From assembly GCA_022661535.1 (NCBI GenBank), contig JAKULF010000008.1, positions 2,108,001-2,172,000 on the forward strand: 64,000 bases of DNA, in the 5' to 3' direction. The notes beneath the pieces were generated by a model. It did not search any database. It was not told the DNA's origin and saw only the letters and a program-made list of their open reading frames with translations. Of this stretch, positions 46,661 through 60,334 are shown in pieces. Positions within the stretch are counted from its first letter, which is position 1. Every line of letters starts with the position of its first letter. This DNA is from Eutypa lata. Its lineage: Eukaryota; Ascomycota; Sordariomycetes; Xylariales; Diatrypaceae. A program made the position numbers and the translations under genes.

Positions 46661-48249
46661 ATGGCCTCGACCGGAGATCCGAAGAAGATAATTCTTCTAC
46701 TTAGTTGCTCTGAACATGGGCAAGCTAATGTATTTCTTGCAACAGCTCATGAGCTCATCCACCGCCACTCTAATCTCTCCCTGCATTACGGCACCTTCCC
46801 CGATCTCAAGCGTGCGGTAGACGAGACGTCGTCTTATGCTGTACGCACGGCGCCGCATCAACATGCTAAGCCTATCGTCTTCCACGCTCTGAGCGGGCCG
46901 ACACAATTTGATGCCATGATTAGGCACAGTAACATCGGTAACTTCATCGCCCAGCCTCCACGTCGGGATCGGCCTTCGGATGCTGTGCAGACGCTTATAG
47001 CAACGTTCGACTCCTGGGATGGGCCCGAATACGTCGAGGTCTACCGCTCAATCTCCGCGGTCGTTACGGAGGTGAAGCCAGACGTTGTAGTAATCGATAC
47101 CAATTTACCTCCTGCCTTAGCTTATTGCCAACAAGAGGATGTAAACTTCGTTATTCTTACGCCAAACACGCTCAAGGAGGCGCTGGGCAGTGTCCAGCCA
47201 GCTTGGGATGTTTTCACTAAGTACCCGTTCGCGGCCTCGGGGCTTGAATACCCTCTACCTTGGTATCAAGTGCTTCGTAACATCATGTTCATCTTACGGT
47301 TCATATATGTCATGGCTACATACAAGCGCGGGGCCGAAATTGCGGCATACGTCAAACAAGTCCTTGGTGTTGAGGCCCTAGGGGCTACGGAGATGTGGGT
47401 TCCGAAGCCGGAATGGGGCAAGCCCCGACTTCTCGCCAACTCCCGGAAGGAGACCGACTTCCCGCTGGATTATAGCCCCGCGCGCCACCGCCACACGCTC
47501 ACCGCATGCGGACCGATAATCATGGCAGCGCCGCCGATCGAGGAAGCGGACCCGGAGCTCGCCAAGTGGATGGCGGGCGGCCCCGTCGTATTCATATGCT
47601 TAGGGACGCATTTTATCATGACGGAGGAACTCGCCTTGCAAATGGCATCTGCGCTGAAGGCACTATTCTCCCGAGCAGAGAGTACGGGGGTGATGAAGGG
47701 CCTCCGAGTCTTGTGGAAGCTGAGACGGCCGAAAGGCGAAAAGACTTATTCTATCGACGAGGGCTCGGCCGTCTACGAGATTCTAGGAGAGTACATGCGC
47801 GAGGATCGCGTTAAGGTCAGCAGCTGGCTAGAAGCGACCCCGATCTCGATACTGGAAAGCGGGCATGTCGTCTGTTCCGTGAACCACGGCGGAGCGTCAA
47901 GCTACAACGAAGCCGTTATGTGAGTCTCTCAAATCGAATTAGAGTTGCGAGAAAGTGTGTCGCGTGCTGACAAAGACTCTGCAGGGCAGCCGTCCCCCAA
48001 GTTACGCTACCGCAGTGGATCGACACCTACGACTTCGCATGCAGAGTTGAACATCACGGACTCGGTGTTTGGGGAAACAAGGTCGCCGCGCCAGAGTGGG
48101 AAGCGGCAGAACTTGGATCAGCGCTCGTCAAGGTCGTGTTGGGAGAGCAAGCTGAGGGCATGAGAAAGAAGGCAAAGGCCTTGGCGGAAATCTGCAACCA
48201 GGATGGAGGTGGACGAGTTGTTGCGGCGCGCACCATCTTGGCTGCCTAA
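46661..48249 (+). CDS. UDP-glycosyltransferase (GT1 family)
   Basis: Two exons (46661-47919, 47985-48249) with a 65-nt intron encode 507 aa. The N-terminal acceptor-binding half starts IILLLSCSEHGQANVFLATA, with a glycine/histidine pattern like other GT1 enzymes. The C-terminal half carries a UGT signature-like region (VSSWLEATPISILESGHVVC, then VNHGGASSYNEAVM), split by the intron at the final Met codon. It then continues AAVPQVTLPQWIDTYDFACR, where UGTs usually have P-x-x-x-DQ; here the Asp is kept but Gln precedes it in a different register. Such enzymes glucosylate secondary metabolites or xenobiotics in the cytosol. No C-terminal membrane anchor is seen, unlike animal UGTs. The acceptor is unknown. 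Confidence 0.88.
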
Positions 48250-50612
48250 GTTTGGTTATAGAAGAAGGTAATGACTTATTATATACTTAGCTAATACTCT
48301 TACTATATGTGTTATTCGGATTGGTGCTAAAGGCAAGGGTTTGTCGGATTCTTAAGTGTTACTCTAGGTAACTGTTACCCTAGGTAGTTAATTATCTCTA
48401 TGTATGATCTTTCAACGCCGGATCCGCACATGGTCATAATGCACGGACAGTGTGCCACCTGCATTTAAGAGCCGATGGTTAGTTACACTGCATACACCTA
48501 CAGTGATATTAAAGTGCTGCTCAGTTGGATCTGGTGTGATTTTGTTACAGTCTCATTGGGATTGCTACCTGCAAGAGTCGCCTCATCCTGCAGAACCTGT
48601 GATCCCTTAACTAGAGATGCTTAGATTATAAGTGGCAATGCAACAACAACAGGTCGATTCCTCAAGGTCGAATTGGCTGTCTAATCGTCTCAGTAGACAG
48701 CCCTTCTAACAAGTAAGGATACGTAGGTTTTGGACCCCTGGAGAAAACAAAGTTGAAGTGAAATAGTCCGAGCGCAAATAGAGTTAGATGTCACCATCTG
48801 AGGCGTGACCGTGACACATTGTGTATCCTATAGGACACACCGCCTCGGGCTAATATCGTCAGTTCACACACTGCTCAGTTGTACGCAGTTGTACAGCAGA
48901 TGAAACTACGTCATCTAGGGAGCTGACGATCCTGTCTGCACAAGTATTTGTTTGGGGACCTAGACATACATAGGCAAACAGAGTGGACTTGACGGGCTAA
49001 TTGTAAAACTGTCTGTACAGAGCAATGCTAGGTGGTTTATAAGTAAGACGGAAAGCTCCTTAGTTCTCCTTGGTCTATAAAAGACATCAGTATAATAACA
49101 CCTTGATTTAAGTCTTATTATAATTATAGAAATTCACCAGGAACTCAAGTATTAACGTTGGTTAAGTACATACCTGAGGTAGTTATGTAATTACTAGGCA
49201 GTGGGACTAAGTTTAGTTAGAGAAGCTCAGACCACACGGGCCAACGTTAAATGGATAATATGGAGATAATAAAGAAGGATATCCCCGTGTCAGAAGCGGA
49301 ATGTTCAACACATGCCCCACCTACTCTATACCGTACGTCCTTATCTTTAATGCTCCTACAAGTCATAACTATGTATTGAAACTTTCCGATTGGTGCCTAA
49401 TATGTGAATAGCATTGAACCGTTTCATCGGCCTTAAGGCTGTTCCTTCATATAGATTTGGTAAATAGTTATAACTCTGAGTATCTTCTGATATTTGAAAC
49501 TTACATAAGTATAAGTAAAGCGATGGACTGAGCACAACGATCAAGACGTTACATATTCTGTTATGTATGTAGATCCAATCCAATGGCCTAGGTCTTGTAA
49601 GTATACTTTGGAGATAGTGCAATCTTAGTATAGCTTAGCTTGTGCATAGTCCAGGGCGCTGAACAGAAACCTCCCAATCACACAACATTCCCTAACCCGG
49701 TTTGCTCAGGGGTTTGAGGGACGTAGTGGAGAGTATGCAAACTAATACCATACCATATTTTAAATTTCCTCTACGTACAGTGAACTACTGCATTACCCAA
49801 CCAACATCAAGCTTCTATCACTGCCTACATAGAGTAGAGTTCGTTAACTGTAACCATGCGTGCATGGGTTCGGTTCTCCCATTTCAATTGGAAAGTCTGT
49901 AACACAACCACCTAGCTCTACTGCCTTTAGGTGCATGTTAGGTGGTGGTATACCAACGAACGCCACAGACGGACGGACAGACAGACTTCTTCAACGACAT
50001 CCTACAATCTTCTGAATTTCTTCAGTACCAAATGCTACCTAGGTATTATGACTGATTAGAGGTCTTGAACTGCAAATTCATACGTACATACCTAATTTAG
50101 GTCTTCTCACTCTTTTATCCTCATATTTTCTTCTTGAAGTTCCCTCTGTCCTTTTCATCTCAAATACTCTATTTCATTTCGATACCCCTCGCCTCTTGCC
50201 CCTTTTGATAGTTACCCTTTTGGTGGTAATCTACGATTATTCTAAAAAAGATTCATGTTTACCTAAAATTGCGACCAACCACAACTTTTAAACCCAGCAT
50301 CCCCAGAACGATCAATTTCTACCTACATAGTCCATCCTATCTCAGCCTTTCGCTTCCTTTTCTTCTCTACCAGCTGTACTTTCTACTCATGAAATCGGAC
50401 TGAACTTTTCCATCAATTACCAACGAGGTAGAAGGGCGAGAAAGGAAAAACCACCCGACGCAAGCTGCCGTAAGCATTACCGCGCCTTGACAAACTATTA
50501 ACACCGAACAGCAAGCATTATCCCGCTTCGCCAACTCGTCCAAAGCCCATGCTATTGACCGATTCCCATCCATACCATTACTGCGGCGTCATCCGACCGA
50601 CCGACTTTCCCA
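48250..50612. other. Intergenic region with pyrimidine-rich promoter of the DOCK gene
   Basis: 2.4 kb without a recognised gene. The last ~500 bases before 50613 are markedly C/T-rich on the + strand (for example around 50105-50215 and 50335-50375), a common fungal promoter/leader signature. Confidence 0.45.
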
Positions 50613-53600
50613 ATGCCCTGGCAACCCCTGCCTCGCATTGCCTTCGCTGTCGCGACCTATCCCTTCACCACCGAAGGTGACAATGAACTCCCCCTAGAAA
50701 TCGGCGATGAGCTCTATATCATCGAGGAGACACCTGACCACCAGTGGTTGCGCGGCTACCTACTAGCTCCTCCCACCCTTCTGGCCGGTTTAACCTCTGT
50801 CAAAGGAGAGACTCTCGAGGCCCGCGTCTTCTCGGGCATCTTTCCCCGCAGCTGTGTGGAAATACGTGAGGTGCTTGGTGATGAGGTAGACGAAGTTCTC
50901 GACGATAATGGTAGTCCTATACTAGGGAGCGATTCTGGCAAGAGTGGAGTGGTTGCGCACGATGGCAAACAACAAGGGCGCATACGGAAAACCAATGGCG
51001 CGACACAGGACACCGTTACGCGCTTCAAGCGTGACCCTAGTGCTCCCAAACCACCTGCACCAGTCCCTATGCTGAAGATCGGCGATGAGACACCAACTTC
51101 GTTGTCGGAACCATTGGTTGATGAGATTGCTTCGTGTCTACGCGAATGGCATTCTACAAACTTCCATGACCAACTACTTTCACGGCAATATTCAAGGCTC
51201 GAAAAGGTAGCACAGCTTATCGAGAATGTAGATTTAGCCCGACGCCAATTTCTGCACGACGTCCTCACTACGCACGAGTATGATACGTTACGCGAGAAGA
51301 CGGTGTGGAATCTTGTCAAAGGGAACAAGCTGTGCGGCGGCGAGGTCATAGTGCGCGACCCTAAAGAGCGCGGAAGAATCCTGACAGGTGACGATCCTGT
51401 TGTCGAAATTACACGGCTACAGTCTGTTATGAGTCTGTTAGACGAACCACCACAGCCGCATGTAGAATCCACAGCCTTGCATCATCTGTTGGTCGACGTG
51501 AAGAGTTTTGCTGGATCTTCTAATGAACCCACGACTCTTGTGCTCTATCTTGTTAGTAGGTCTATCGGGGGCACCGTGACAGCTCTGTCGGAAAGCTACA
51601 TAATCGACGTTCCCTCAGGTGGTACAATGGGACAGGTGGCCAAAAATGCTCAGATGCGCACTCTCTTCACAGACTTAAGCTCGGCTGATGTGGGTGACAT
51701 GCCGTCGGCCGATTCAGAACTATACCTAGTCATCAAAGTCATCACGGCACAGCAGATCACCCTGGGGAAGCCCCCTTCAAGGGCAGGAACACATCCTCAA
51801 CCCAACACGCCGTACTCCAAAGATAAGCCTACTTCGTCTGGTGGTACTAAGACTTCTAGGAGGAGTCTCATGTGGGGCTCGACAAGATCAGCATTCTCTC
51901 GCGGAGGAACAAAGTTGGACTCATTGTCAGAACAACCTGAAGAGCGGCCAGCAACAAGTCGAACCGAAAGTCGCGATGGAGGTGGCCCACCGAGTACCGC
52001 AGGATCTAGAGGTCCACGCTCTTCTATAGACGGCGCTCAGGTAGCCCAGATGACCGCCAAACGTATGGTGGGCGTTGGAGTCGTGAAGCTAAATCCCATC
52101 ATGAAACAAGAGGAAGAGGCAGAGCAAGTTGTAGCAGTATGGTCGCCATCTGCACAACTGGGTTCCGACAAGCAAGACAATAACCACGAGTGGGATGGTC
52201 TGGTTCGTGAACTTCTCGACAGTAAGTCAGGACAGTACGAAAAATCCCGGCGTGCAGAGAGGCTCCAGGTGCATATGCATCCTTTCAACAACCCTGATTC
52301 GGATGCGTTAATCAAAGCAACCCCAACTTTATTGTCCGGCATTGGCAAGACGAACAAGATGGGTTTCTCTGGCGCCCCAACCAAACCGAGATCCGACATA
52401 TACATAACTATCAACGAGGCCCTCTTAGCCCGTCAGAACCTCTTATCACGGTATGGTGGAAGTGCTACATCCATTCCTTCAAACACGCACGGCTATAATC
52501 TGGTTGTCTCAGTGGAAGTTCGCCGACAGTCAGGTGAACGGATTGATTCTTGTATCTTTCCTTCTTCTAACGCTGATGCGTTAAGTACATGGAAATCATT
52601 CTCTATAGAGCGTGATGAGCGATGGAACGAAACACTGCGACTTTCCCTCTCACCGGCTGACGTCACGGCGGCCCATGTCTTCCTTACTGTTGCCGACTTA
52701 CCGAATAGTGCATTTGCTATGGCATATCTACCGCTGTGGGATCAACAGGCATTTATGAATGATGGTTTACACTCCTTACTCCTGTATAAGCTCGATGAGT
52801 ACACCCAGACCGCAAAAGCCGGCCCTACCGGTAGGGGTGGATACTTGTCACTTCCTTGGTGTACTCGTGGCGACCCTAGCGAAGTGACAGGCCCCCTGGC
52901 AGTCCTTCGAGCGGAGACATACCTTTGTAGTACAAGATTCTCCCAAGACCGTGTTATTCTTGGCTTACTCAAATGGAGAGATGGACCCAAGACCGAGATC
53001 CCATCTTTGCTAAAGCAGTTGATATTCGTGCCTGAAATCGAAGTTGTCAAGCTATTGAGCGACGTGCTGGATGCATTGTTCGGGATCCTAGTGGAACACC
53101 AAGGGAACGACGAATACGAGGACCTGGTGTTCACGGCGCTTGTACGCGTACTGGGTATTGTTCATGATCGACGGTTTAACCTAGGTCCTTTGGTGGACCA
53201 TTATGCCGAAAACAAGTTCAATTATCCGTTTGCAACACCTTGTCTTGTAAGATCATTTACGAGGCTTCTATCGAAACCTACAGAACCTGAGCTTGCTCGT
53301 AAACTACGGGCTACACTCAAGGTCGTTCGACATATTCTCAAATTCATCACCCATGCCCGAGGACAACAAAAGCTAAAGGAGGCCGATATCGGGATTACTG
53401 GTAATAGTCCTGGTTTCACCCGGCACCTGCAAGGCATTTTCAAGGCATTATATTCTATGATGGGAAGCAATGCGCCTGTTCTCATTGGGAGTCAGACTTT
53501 GGCTGTACAGCATTTTCATACCTGGTTGCCAGAGCTTACTGGCCTACTTACAACTGACGAGATTCTCCACATTGCGATTGACTTTATCGACTCTTGTTCT

Positions 53601-56600
53601 TTAGTAAAAGGCAAGCTGGTATTATACAAGCTTGTCCTAATCATTAATTATTCTAAACTCGATCTTTTCTCTAAGCCTGAGCAGCGCTCGGCGCTCGGTG
53701 CTAATACAGCCAGATGGATAGCGCCCCATTGGGGCCATACGGACAAAGTCACTGAACAATGGAAGGAGCAAGTACGACTGTGCTGTTCGATTTTAGCCAG
53801 CCAGGCAGAATTCCTTGGTCCAGAGATTCCTGACCACATACCAAAAATCATCGACTCGTATCTGGCCATCCAAGCAACGGAGCGAAAGCCGAAAAACCGT
53901 CTCTCCCTTCTTTTCCCCACGTCGTACCCTTTTCCAAGCAAGCAAATCTCTGGCGACTCAGTACAGTTTGACGAGGCGCTGATTGAGCTGTCTGCTGTAC
54001 TATCAACCCTATCAAACTCGACGGCGGGACTACAGCTTGAGTTGGCTGAAGAAGAGCTCTCCATCCTTCTAAAGAAGACGCTCCAAATGCACATGAGCAT
54101 TCTGCAAGGCGAAGCATTCCCATCCACATGGCTCAGCATCTATATCTATCACCACAAATCTACCATGGAGACATTGCAGTACCTCGCAAGCATCCTTCTT
54201 GAATCTTTCCTGCCAGATCCTGACGAGGCGGAGGACTTCGACACTGAACTCTGGAAAATGTTCTTTACTACCCTTCTCAAACTGGTTGGAAGTGGATGTT
54301 TGGCTCTCGAAACTTTTCCCGAACAAAAACGGAGAGCTGTCTGGAAAATAGCAGGTGACGTTCGAGAGGATGGTGCAGCGTTGCTGAGACGGACTTGGGA
54401 GGCTATCGGTTGGGAGACGAGCCCTGACGAGCGGGCAACGTACGGATTGACGAAGATGGGCGGCTATCAAGTACAATATGTGCCCACCCTCGTTGGCCCG
54501 ATCGTGGAGCTTTGCCTAAGTGTCCATGAAGGGCTTAGGAGAATGGCTGTCGAAGTTCTTCAAACCATGGTTGTCAGCGAGTGGACGCTGAGTGAGGATC
54601 TCTCCGTGATTCAGACCGAGATGATTGACTATCTAGACATGTTTTTCCAAGACAAGACAATGACTGAAAGCATCTTACAGAAGCTATTTATCAGAGAGCT
54701 TCTGGACCGGTTTGAGTCACTTTCTCAGGTCGAAGGGGAGCCACTCTACACCGCGGTCAAGGACCTGGTCGGGACCGTTGAGGAGTTTTTGGACCTGCTT
54801 GTCGCCGTCCATAGTGGAGATGTTGCTGGTGAGGCGTCGAACTTGATTAATCGCCTACGGCTTATGGAATTCCTTCGGGATATGCAGAAAGAGGAAATCT
54901 TCATCCGGTACGTCCACCAACTTGCAACATTGCAAGCCGAAGCGAGGAATCACACGGAAGCGGGCTTAGCCTTGCGATTACACGCTGAGCTGTACAACTG
55001 GGATCCAACAAAGCGAGTGCCGGCTCTACACAACCCGGATCTACCTGAACAATCTCACTTCGAGCGTAAAGAACGCATCTACTTTGACATGATCAGGCAT
55101 TTCGAGGATGGGGAAGCTTGGAGCAGTGCCCTTGCTGCGTACAGGGAACTTCAGGTGCAATACGAAAGTAATGTATTTGACTTCGCCAAGCTAGCAAGGA
55201 CAGAACGTGCAATTGCAACGATATACGAGTCACTAGCGAAGAGCGATAAACTAGTGCCAAAGTACTTCAAGGTCGTCTTCAAGGGTCTTGGCTTCCCTCC
55301 CCACTTACGCGACAAAGCATTCGTATATGAGGGCTCTCCCACTGAGCGGACCTCGGCGTTTACAGATAGGATGCAAGAACAGTTCCAGTCTGCCCAGATC
55401 ATTACATCGGGAGATGTGGATGGCGAAGCGGAAGGACAATATCTAGTCATATCGGCATTGAGCCCACACCGTAACCTGCACCATCAGGTCTTCCAGCGGG
55501 CTCGAGTACCGCAAGCCATCAGAGACTATCTGCTCTCAGCTAATGCGCAAATGTTCTCGGTATCTTCCAAGCGCAGCACTAGCGGTCCGGTTCATGAGCA
55601 TTATGCTGAAAAGACGGTTTATGCAACGGCGGATCCCTTCCCAACCATCCTACGCCGTAGTGAGATTGTTGAAGTACACACCGAAAAGCTGAGTGCCAAA
55701 GCAACAGCCCTAGAGCGCATTGTTCGCAAGACGCAGGAGATGACAGCTGTTGAGAAGAGGTTAGCCAATGGCGATAGCGAAGTTGCAGAACTGATGGTAG
55801 ATGCTATCAGCATTTCGGTTAACCCCGATTCAGAGAACAGTGTCGTGTGCTATCGGCAACTCTTACCTTCTCCTAAGCCCAAAGATAAGGACTACGATGA
55901 TGATGACGACGACGACGACGACGAAGAGGGTGAGGAGGAGGTCCAGTTAGACCAAGAAGAGACCGCTATCAAGATGGCACTTGTAGATCATGCGATCATG
56001 ATCAAGAGATGTCTGGTAAACTTTGCTCGTAGCCCAAATTCCATCCTCAAGAAAGGCTACGAGGACCTACACAATCGTAAGTTGTCCGATGCCTAATGCC
56101 CGTTTAATCCTACTAACATGAATCAGATTTCGAGTCCACCTTTGCATCTGAGATAGCTGTTTTCACTCCTCGACCAATCTCTCGAGAAAATGCGACACCC
56201 TCACCAACATGGCGCCGAACATCTCCACCTATCGAGAGCTCACCACCTACGGGAAACATCGGCGCGTCACTTACAAATGGAGCAGGTGTAATTGAAGAAG
56301 CATCAGCAGCGCAGCCCATCTCATTAAGACAACGCGGGACTAGGCTCAGCTTCCTTGGGGGAAAGAGGAAAGAATCACAACAGTCGACTGGCGATGCCTC
56401 GACAATAACGCTCCCCAAAGGTGATACAGAGACGGTTAGCGAACGAAGTAGAAGCAAGGACAACCCAAATAGGCGCAGTTTCTTTCGAGCTCCGTCAACT
56501 GATTTCCACGGCAATCTATCAAGCCAGGGGAACACGAATAGTACACCACCTACAAGTTCTGGTTGGGTACCCGATCACTTGCGGAAGCTCAAAGACGTCG

Positions 56601-56752
56601 TGGATGTAGTTGAGAAGCATCATGATAAGGAGCATGATGGCAGTGATGCGATAAAGAAAAGCAGCAGCATTAGGAAGAGATTCAGCACACTGAAGCTTGG
56701 AACAAAGCGCAGCAAACATGGTTTGATGGGGGGATTAGACGAGGAACAATAG
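50613..56752 (+). CDS. DOCK-family Rho-type GEF (Dck1-like)
   Basis: Two exons (50613-56076, 56127-56752) with a 50-nt intron (perfect TACTAAC branch) encode 2029 aa. An SH3 domain occupies about 8-85 (AVATYPFTTEGDNELPLEIGDELYII, shown here in part). A C2-like DHR-1 domain lies near 590-780 (RSDIYITINEALL, YNLVVSVEVRRQSGERIDSC). A long helical repeat region follows. The DHR-2 catalytic domain (about 1440-1790) includes ALRLHAELYNWDP, FDMIRHFEDGEAW and YFKVVFKGLGFPPHLRDKAF. An Asp/Glu run near 1758-1775 precedes the splice site. The second exon encodes a basic, Ser/Pro-rich tail. DOCK proteins with ELMO partners activate Rac/Rho5-type GTPases at the membrane. The yeast homolog is Dck1, a partner of Lmo1 upstream of Rho5; the same partnership here is inference. 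Confidence 0.92.
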
Positions 56753-59700
56753 TGAAGAACCTGATTGGAAGGACGACGGGAGTACATATGTTGACCGAGT
56801 CACAGGAGTACAAATTTTCTTTTTTTCATCTCCTTCATCTTCTCTTCTGCTTTCCCCTGATACCATTGTGGCGGAGGCCTAGGATGTTTGGAAAATATCC
56901 CCTTGATGGAGGATGAGAACGGAAAGTGAGAGAAAAACGCTGGTGTCCTGGATAAAAAAAAGGCGAAAAAAGAATGAGGGCTGGCTACGACACATGCTTC
57001 GTTTTTCTTTCTGCAACCCCCTATTGTTGTTGTTGTTGTTCTTTGGCGTAGCGTGTTACTACCACATGTGCGCAAAATGCGTATACCAACCCACGTTTTA
57101 TATGTAGACCTCTTTTAGTCTCATGTATGTATGTATATATGTACAATACGAAGCTGTGCGATAATGATTAATGTATTCGACCGAGGACAATCATATTCTC
57201 GCGTGTGCTTGCTTACTGGCGCCTCTGCGTTTTCGTTGCTCCCGAACTAAGTAGGTAATCAGGGTCTTTACAGCGTGTGACCATGTTGAGCCACCACACT
57301 CGGGAGAGACCATTGTTATCTATAGCGAGTTGTTTTTCTTGATTTATTTCAACATTGGTCTTAGGTGCTGTTTCTTATATCATACTTCCGGACTCCCTGA
57401 TGTGCGAAGGAAAACAAGAACATCAGCAGCATCAAGTTGCTTAGTTCAACACCATGGACAATTCCTTATCTACTCCATAGATATGTGCGTAGGTACAGTA
57501 TGTGTATCTACTTACACAATCGCAGAACATCCGCCAAGCCTACCTTACATTCGCTAAACCTGATTCCAATCCAATTCTCATGTGCATTTCCTAAGCCTAG
57601 GCAATAACGACGGGTTCTGATTCGATAGATAGCAGACACGCGATATCGTCTCCTTTTCGCTGTGCGTCCGATCTATTGATACGCCGCAGATGCAAGCTGG
57701 GAGTTTGGCTTTTTACATATGTAGCTTCACTTGCCTGCCTCATGCAGCTTGATGCCAAATGTTTTCCCATCTACATATCGATCTGGCCAGTCTGGCCCGA
57801 TAAGAAAACCGGTATAGGTAACTATATACGTACATATGCATGCATGCGACTTTCTTCCACAGGCATGGAATGAAGTGTGAATGAATGAATGAACGAATGG
57901 TATCGGAGACGCGACCCCGGGTTTGCCTTTCGTATACTGAAGGGATCTACGCTCGTTTGGCCCCTACATATGTAGTGTAATCCCAGTTCATCTTTGTGCT
58001 TCTTTCCAAGGGTCCGGACGGGTTCCCGAGCCGGCTCATTGGGTAGCAGCGATAATGCGCGGGTGTCGGGCCTATCGCGACCCCACCTCCCTCGCCCCCA
58101 ATGAACAGCGGAAAAGCTTCGCACAGGAAGTCGGTATAAAACATGAACGGCAACAAATCAGCAATCGAATGGTCCACCTGGAAATGAATGAATGGGGTTT
58201 TATGTCGGTCGTGTAACTGACATTGTGAGTATGTATAGAGGATCGGCGGACCCTACAAGGCGCATTTTCCCAGTTACCTACTATGGAGTAAGAGTATGTC
58301 AAAGGGGGGGTTGCCGGATTCAGCTACTCATTGGTAACTTTTTTTTTTTCAAACCCGACTTTATTATTTTGTTGTCCTTTTCGCAACCATCGAATCAGAG
58401 CTTCCCGGGGCGATCAATTTGGAGCAGAGCTGAGGAAATTCCAGGCTGCGATGATGTGCCTGACCAGTAGACGAATAAGCTGACGCCTTAAATATTGATT
58501 AATATACTTCCATCGGTAGGTAGTGAGCCAAGGTGGTAGCTAAAATAATGGAAGGCTTCTTCCTTATCTGCATACATATGTACCTTTATCTGGCTACCTA
58601 CATGAGGTATATTCGTACATTATTACTACCTCATGATGGCAATAAGAAGTCAATAGCCTACATATGTAGGCCAAGTATTTATACGCAATAGGGATAGCGA
58701 CTGATAGGTAACTATGAGTTGTACTAAATTCACGTGGCTTGAATAGCGTTGCTTAACTTAATAAAGCGGACATACTATCTACGTAGTAGGCTGACATATT
58801 CTAGCTATAACGCCCGAGAGCCGAAAGGGGGTTGAAATGTGGGATACTCGCTAATTGGTACCCTGAGACGTATTCTTTAGTATTGTACCTGACTGAAAAA
58901 GCAGGTCGTTAAAAGAGGCTATTTCCAAGCTATGTATCAGCATACTCCGAGCTTGACCTCTCCAGGGCCCCTCAATTGCACATCAGTGGACCAGCCACTC
59001 TCCCCTTCCCATTTGGAATCTTCAGCCCGAGGTTTGTGGTTGGAGGGGGGAAAACCCCGCAGGTAATTCGAGAAAAGAGACGAAGGGGGGAAATAGTAGT
59101 TAAGAGAGAGAGAGAGAGAGAGAGAGAATAATAATTCCGTCGAAGGTTAAAAGTACGTATAAATGTAGTCCGCTCGGCGAAAATTAGGCGATCTAGTTAG
59201 CGATATAGCATGATCGTACCCACTTGAGCGACGATCTTCTCGCAGGTATAGCTCCCGACGTCGCCTGTCTCAGTAAGGGGTGAAGTGATCACTCTTCGTT
59301 TAACTCAAAGGGTAACGGGCCTACTTTGAAAGACCTTGGGGTATACATAGGTAGAAAAACTTACACGTGGGCCTTTCTAATTATTAAATAACAGATATAC
59401 TGTTGCTTGGTGGCATTGTAGGTAAGTTTTATTTAATGGATAAGTACGAGACACTAGCTAAACCTGCAGACGTGATTTCCCCAATGCTGACAGTCATCTA
59501 CCGTCTTGGCAAATTTGATTAACTGCATATGCCCTCCTTACCTACCCAACGTAGCATTGTAGGGAGATGAGAGCATCGTCTTTCTGATTTTATGACATCA
59601 GCATTAGGTAGGTATCATTCATAATATCGATAGATTAAAGGGCTGAGAGCTCGGGCACTCCAACGCAATAGTCTACTCTATTGGCCGTGCTTTTGTATGT

Positions 59701-60281
59701 ATTTAACAAGTGAGGTTTAATATGTACTCCGTAATATCATTCGATAGAGTGAGTACTTCGTACTTATGTAAGTAAGCACCTACTGTAGTTAGGTACGAAG
59801 AACACCTTAGCCGGAATATCCTTGACGAACATCTCTCAGTTCTATGATTGGAAACAACCTTGGAAAGAGGGATTGTGGGGGTTTCGATAAGTCCCCATTC
59901 CATCCCTATAACATTGTCATAATAACAATTCGCACTAAATTGTTTCTTCGTATAATCGCCTAGGAGCTGCCTTCCTTAGTGAGATAGGATCGGTAAGGGC
60001 TCCACGATCACGTTTTAGTGCGGATGCAGGTACTAAAAGTGTAGCAGACTAGCAGATCACTCAGATGTTAACTTACCCAATTAAGCAACGAAACAAGGTC
60101 GTTGGAACACGCCGGGCTGAGGGACTCCCGTCTTTCCTAACCTTGGCAGCGGGGATACACCCCTGGCCCTAACTGAGGTGATGCCCTGGGCTGCCCTGGA
60201 CAGATGCGCTACGCTCGCTATCTTATCCATAATGTTTTTGTCCATTACATCCAGTCGAGGCAGGTATGTCGTTACTTATTA
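56753..60281. other. Gene-poor region with palindromic words
   Basis: 3.5 kb without convincing genes. TACATATGTA occurs at 57714, 57965, 58573 and 58659, the last inside a perfect 16-bp palindrome GCCTACATATGTAGGC (58656-58671). A GA dinucleotide array lies at 59104-59127. Confidence 0.5.
59104..59127. repeat. (GA)n microsatellite
   Basis: Twelve uninterrupted GA units in the gene desert. Confidence 0.9.
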
Positions 60282-60334
60282 ACGTGCCAGATACCAAGTG
60301 GAACCAAACAGGGTTCCGGACCACCCTCATTTCC
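60282..60334 (+). repeat. Left terminal inverted repeat
   Basis: 53-bp left TIR beginning ACGTGCCAGATACCAAGTGG. It is preceded by TA, and its reverse complement lies at 62143-62195 with five mismatches. Confidence 0.88.

Noticed and set aside
60082..60200. GC-rich patch left of the transposon, considered as a 5S rRNA gene
   Set aside because: A short resemblance to CGCCGGG-type words only; the conserved 5S internal control region is absent.
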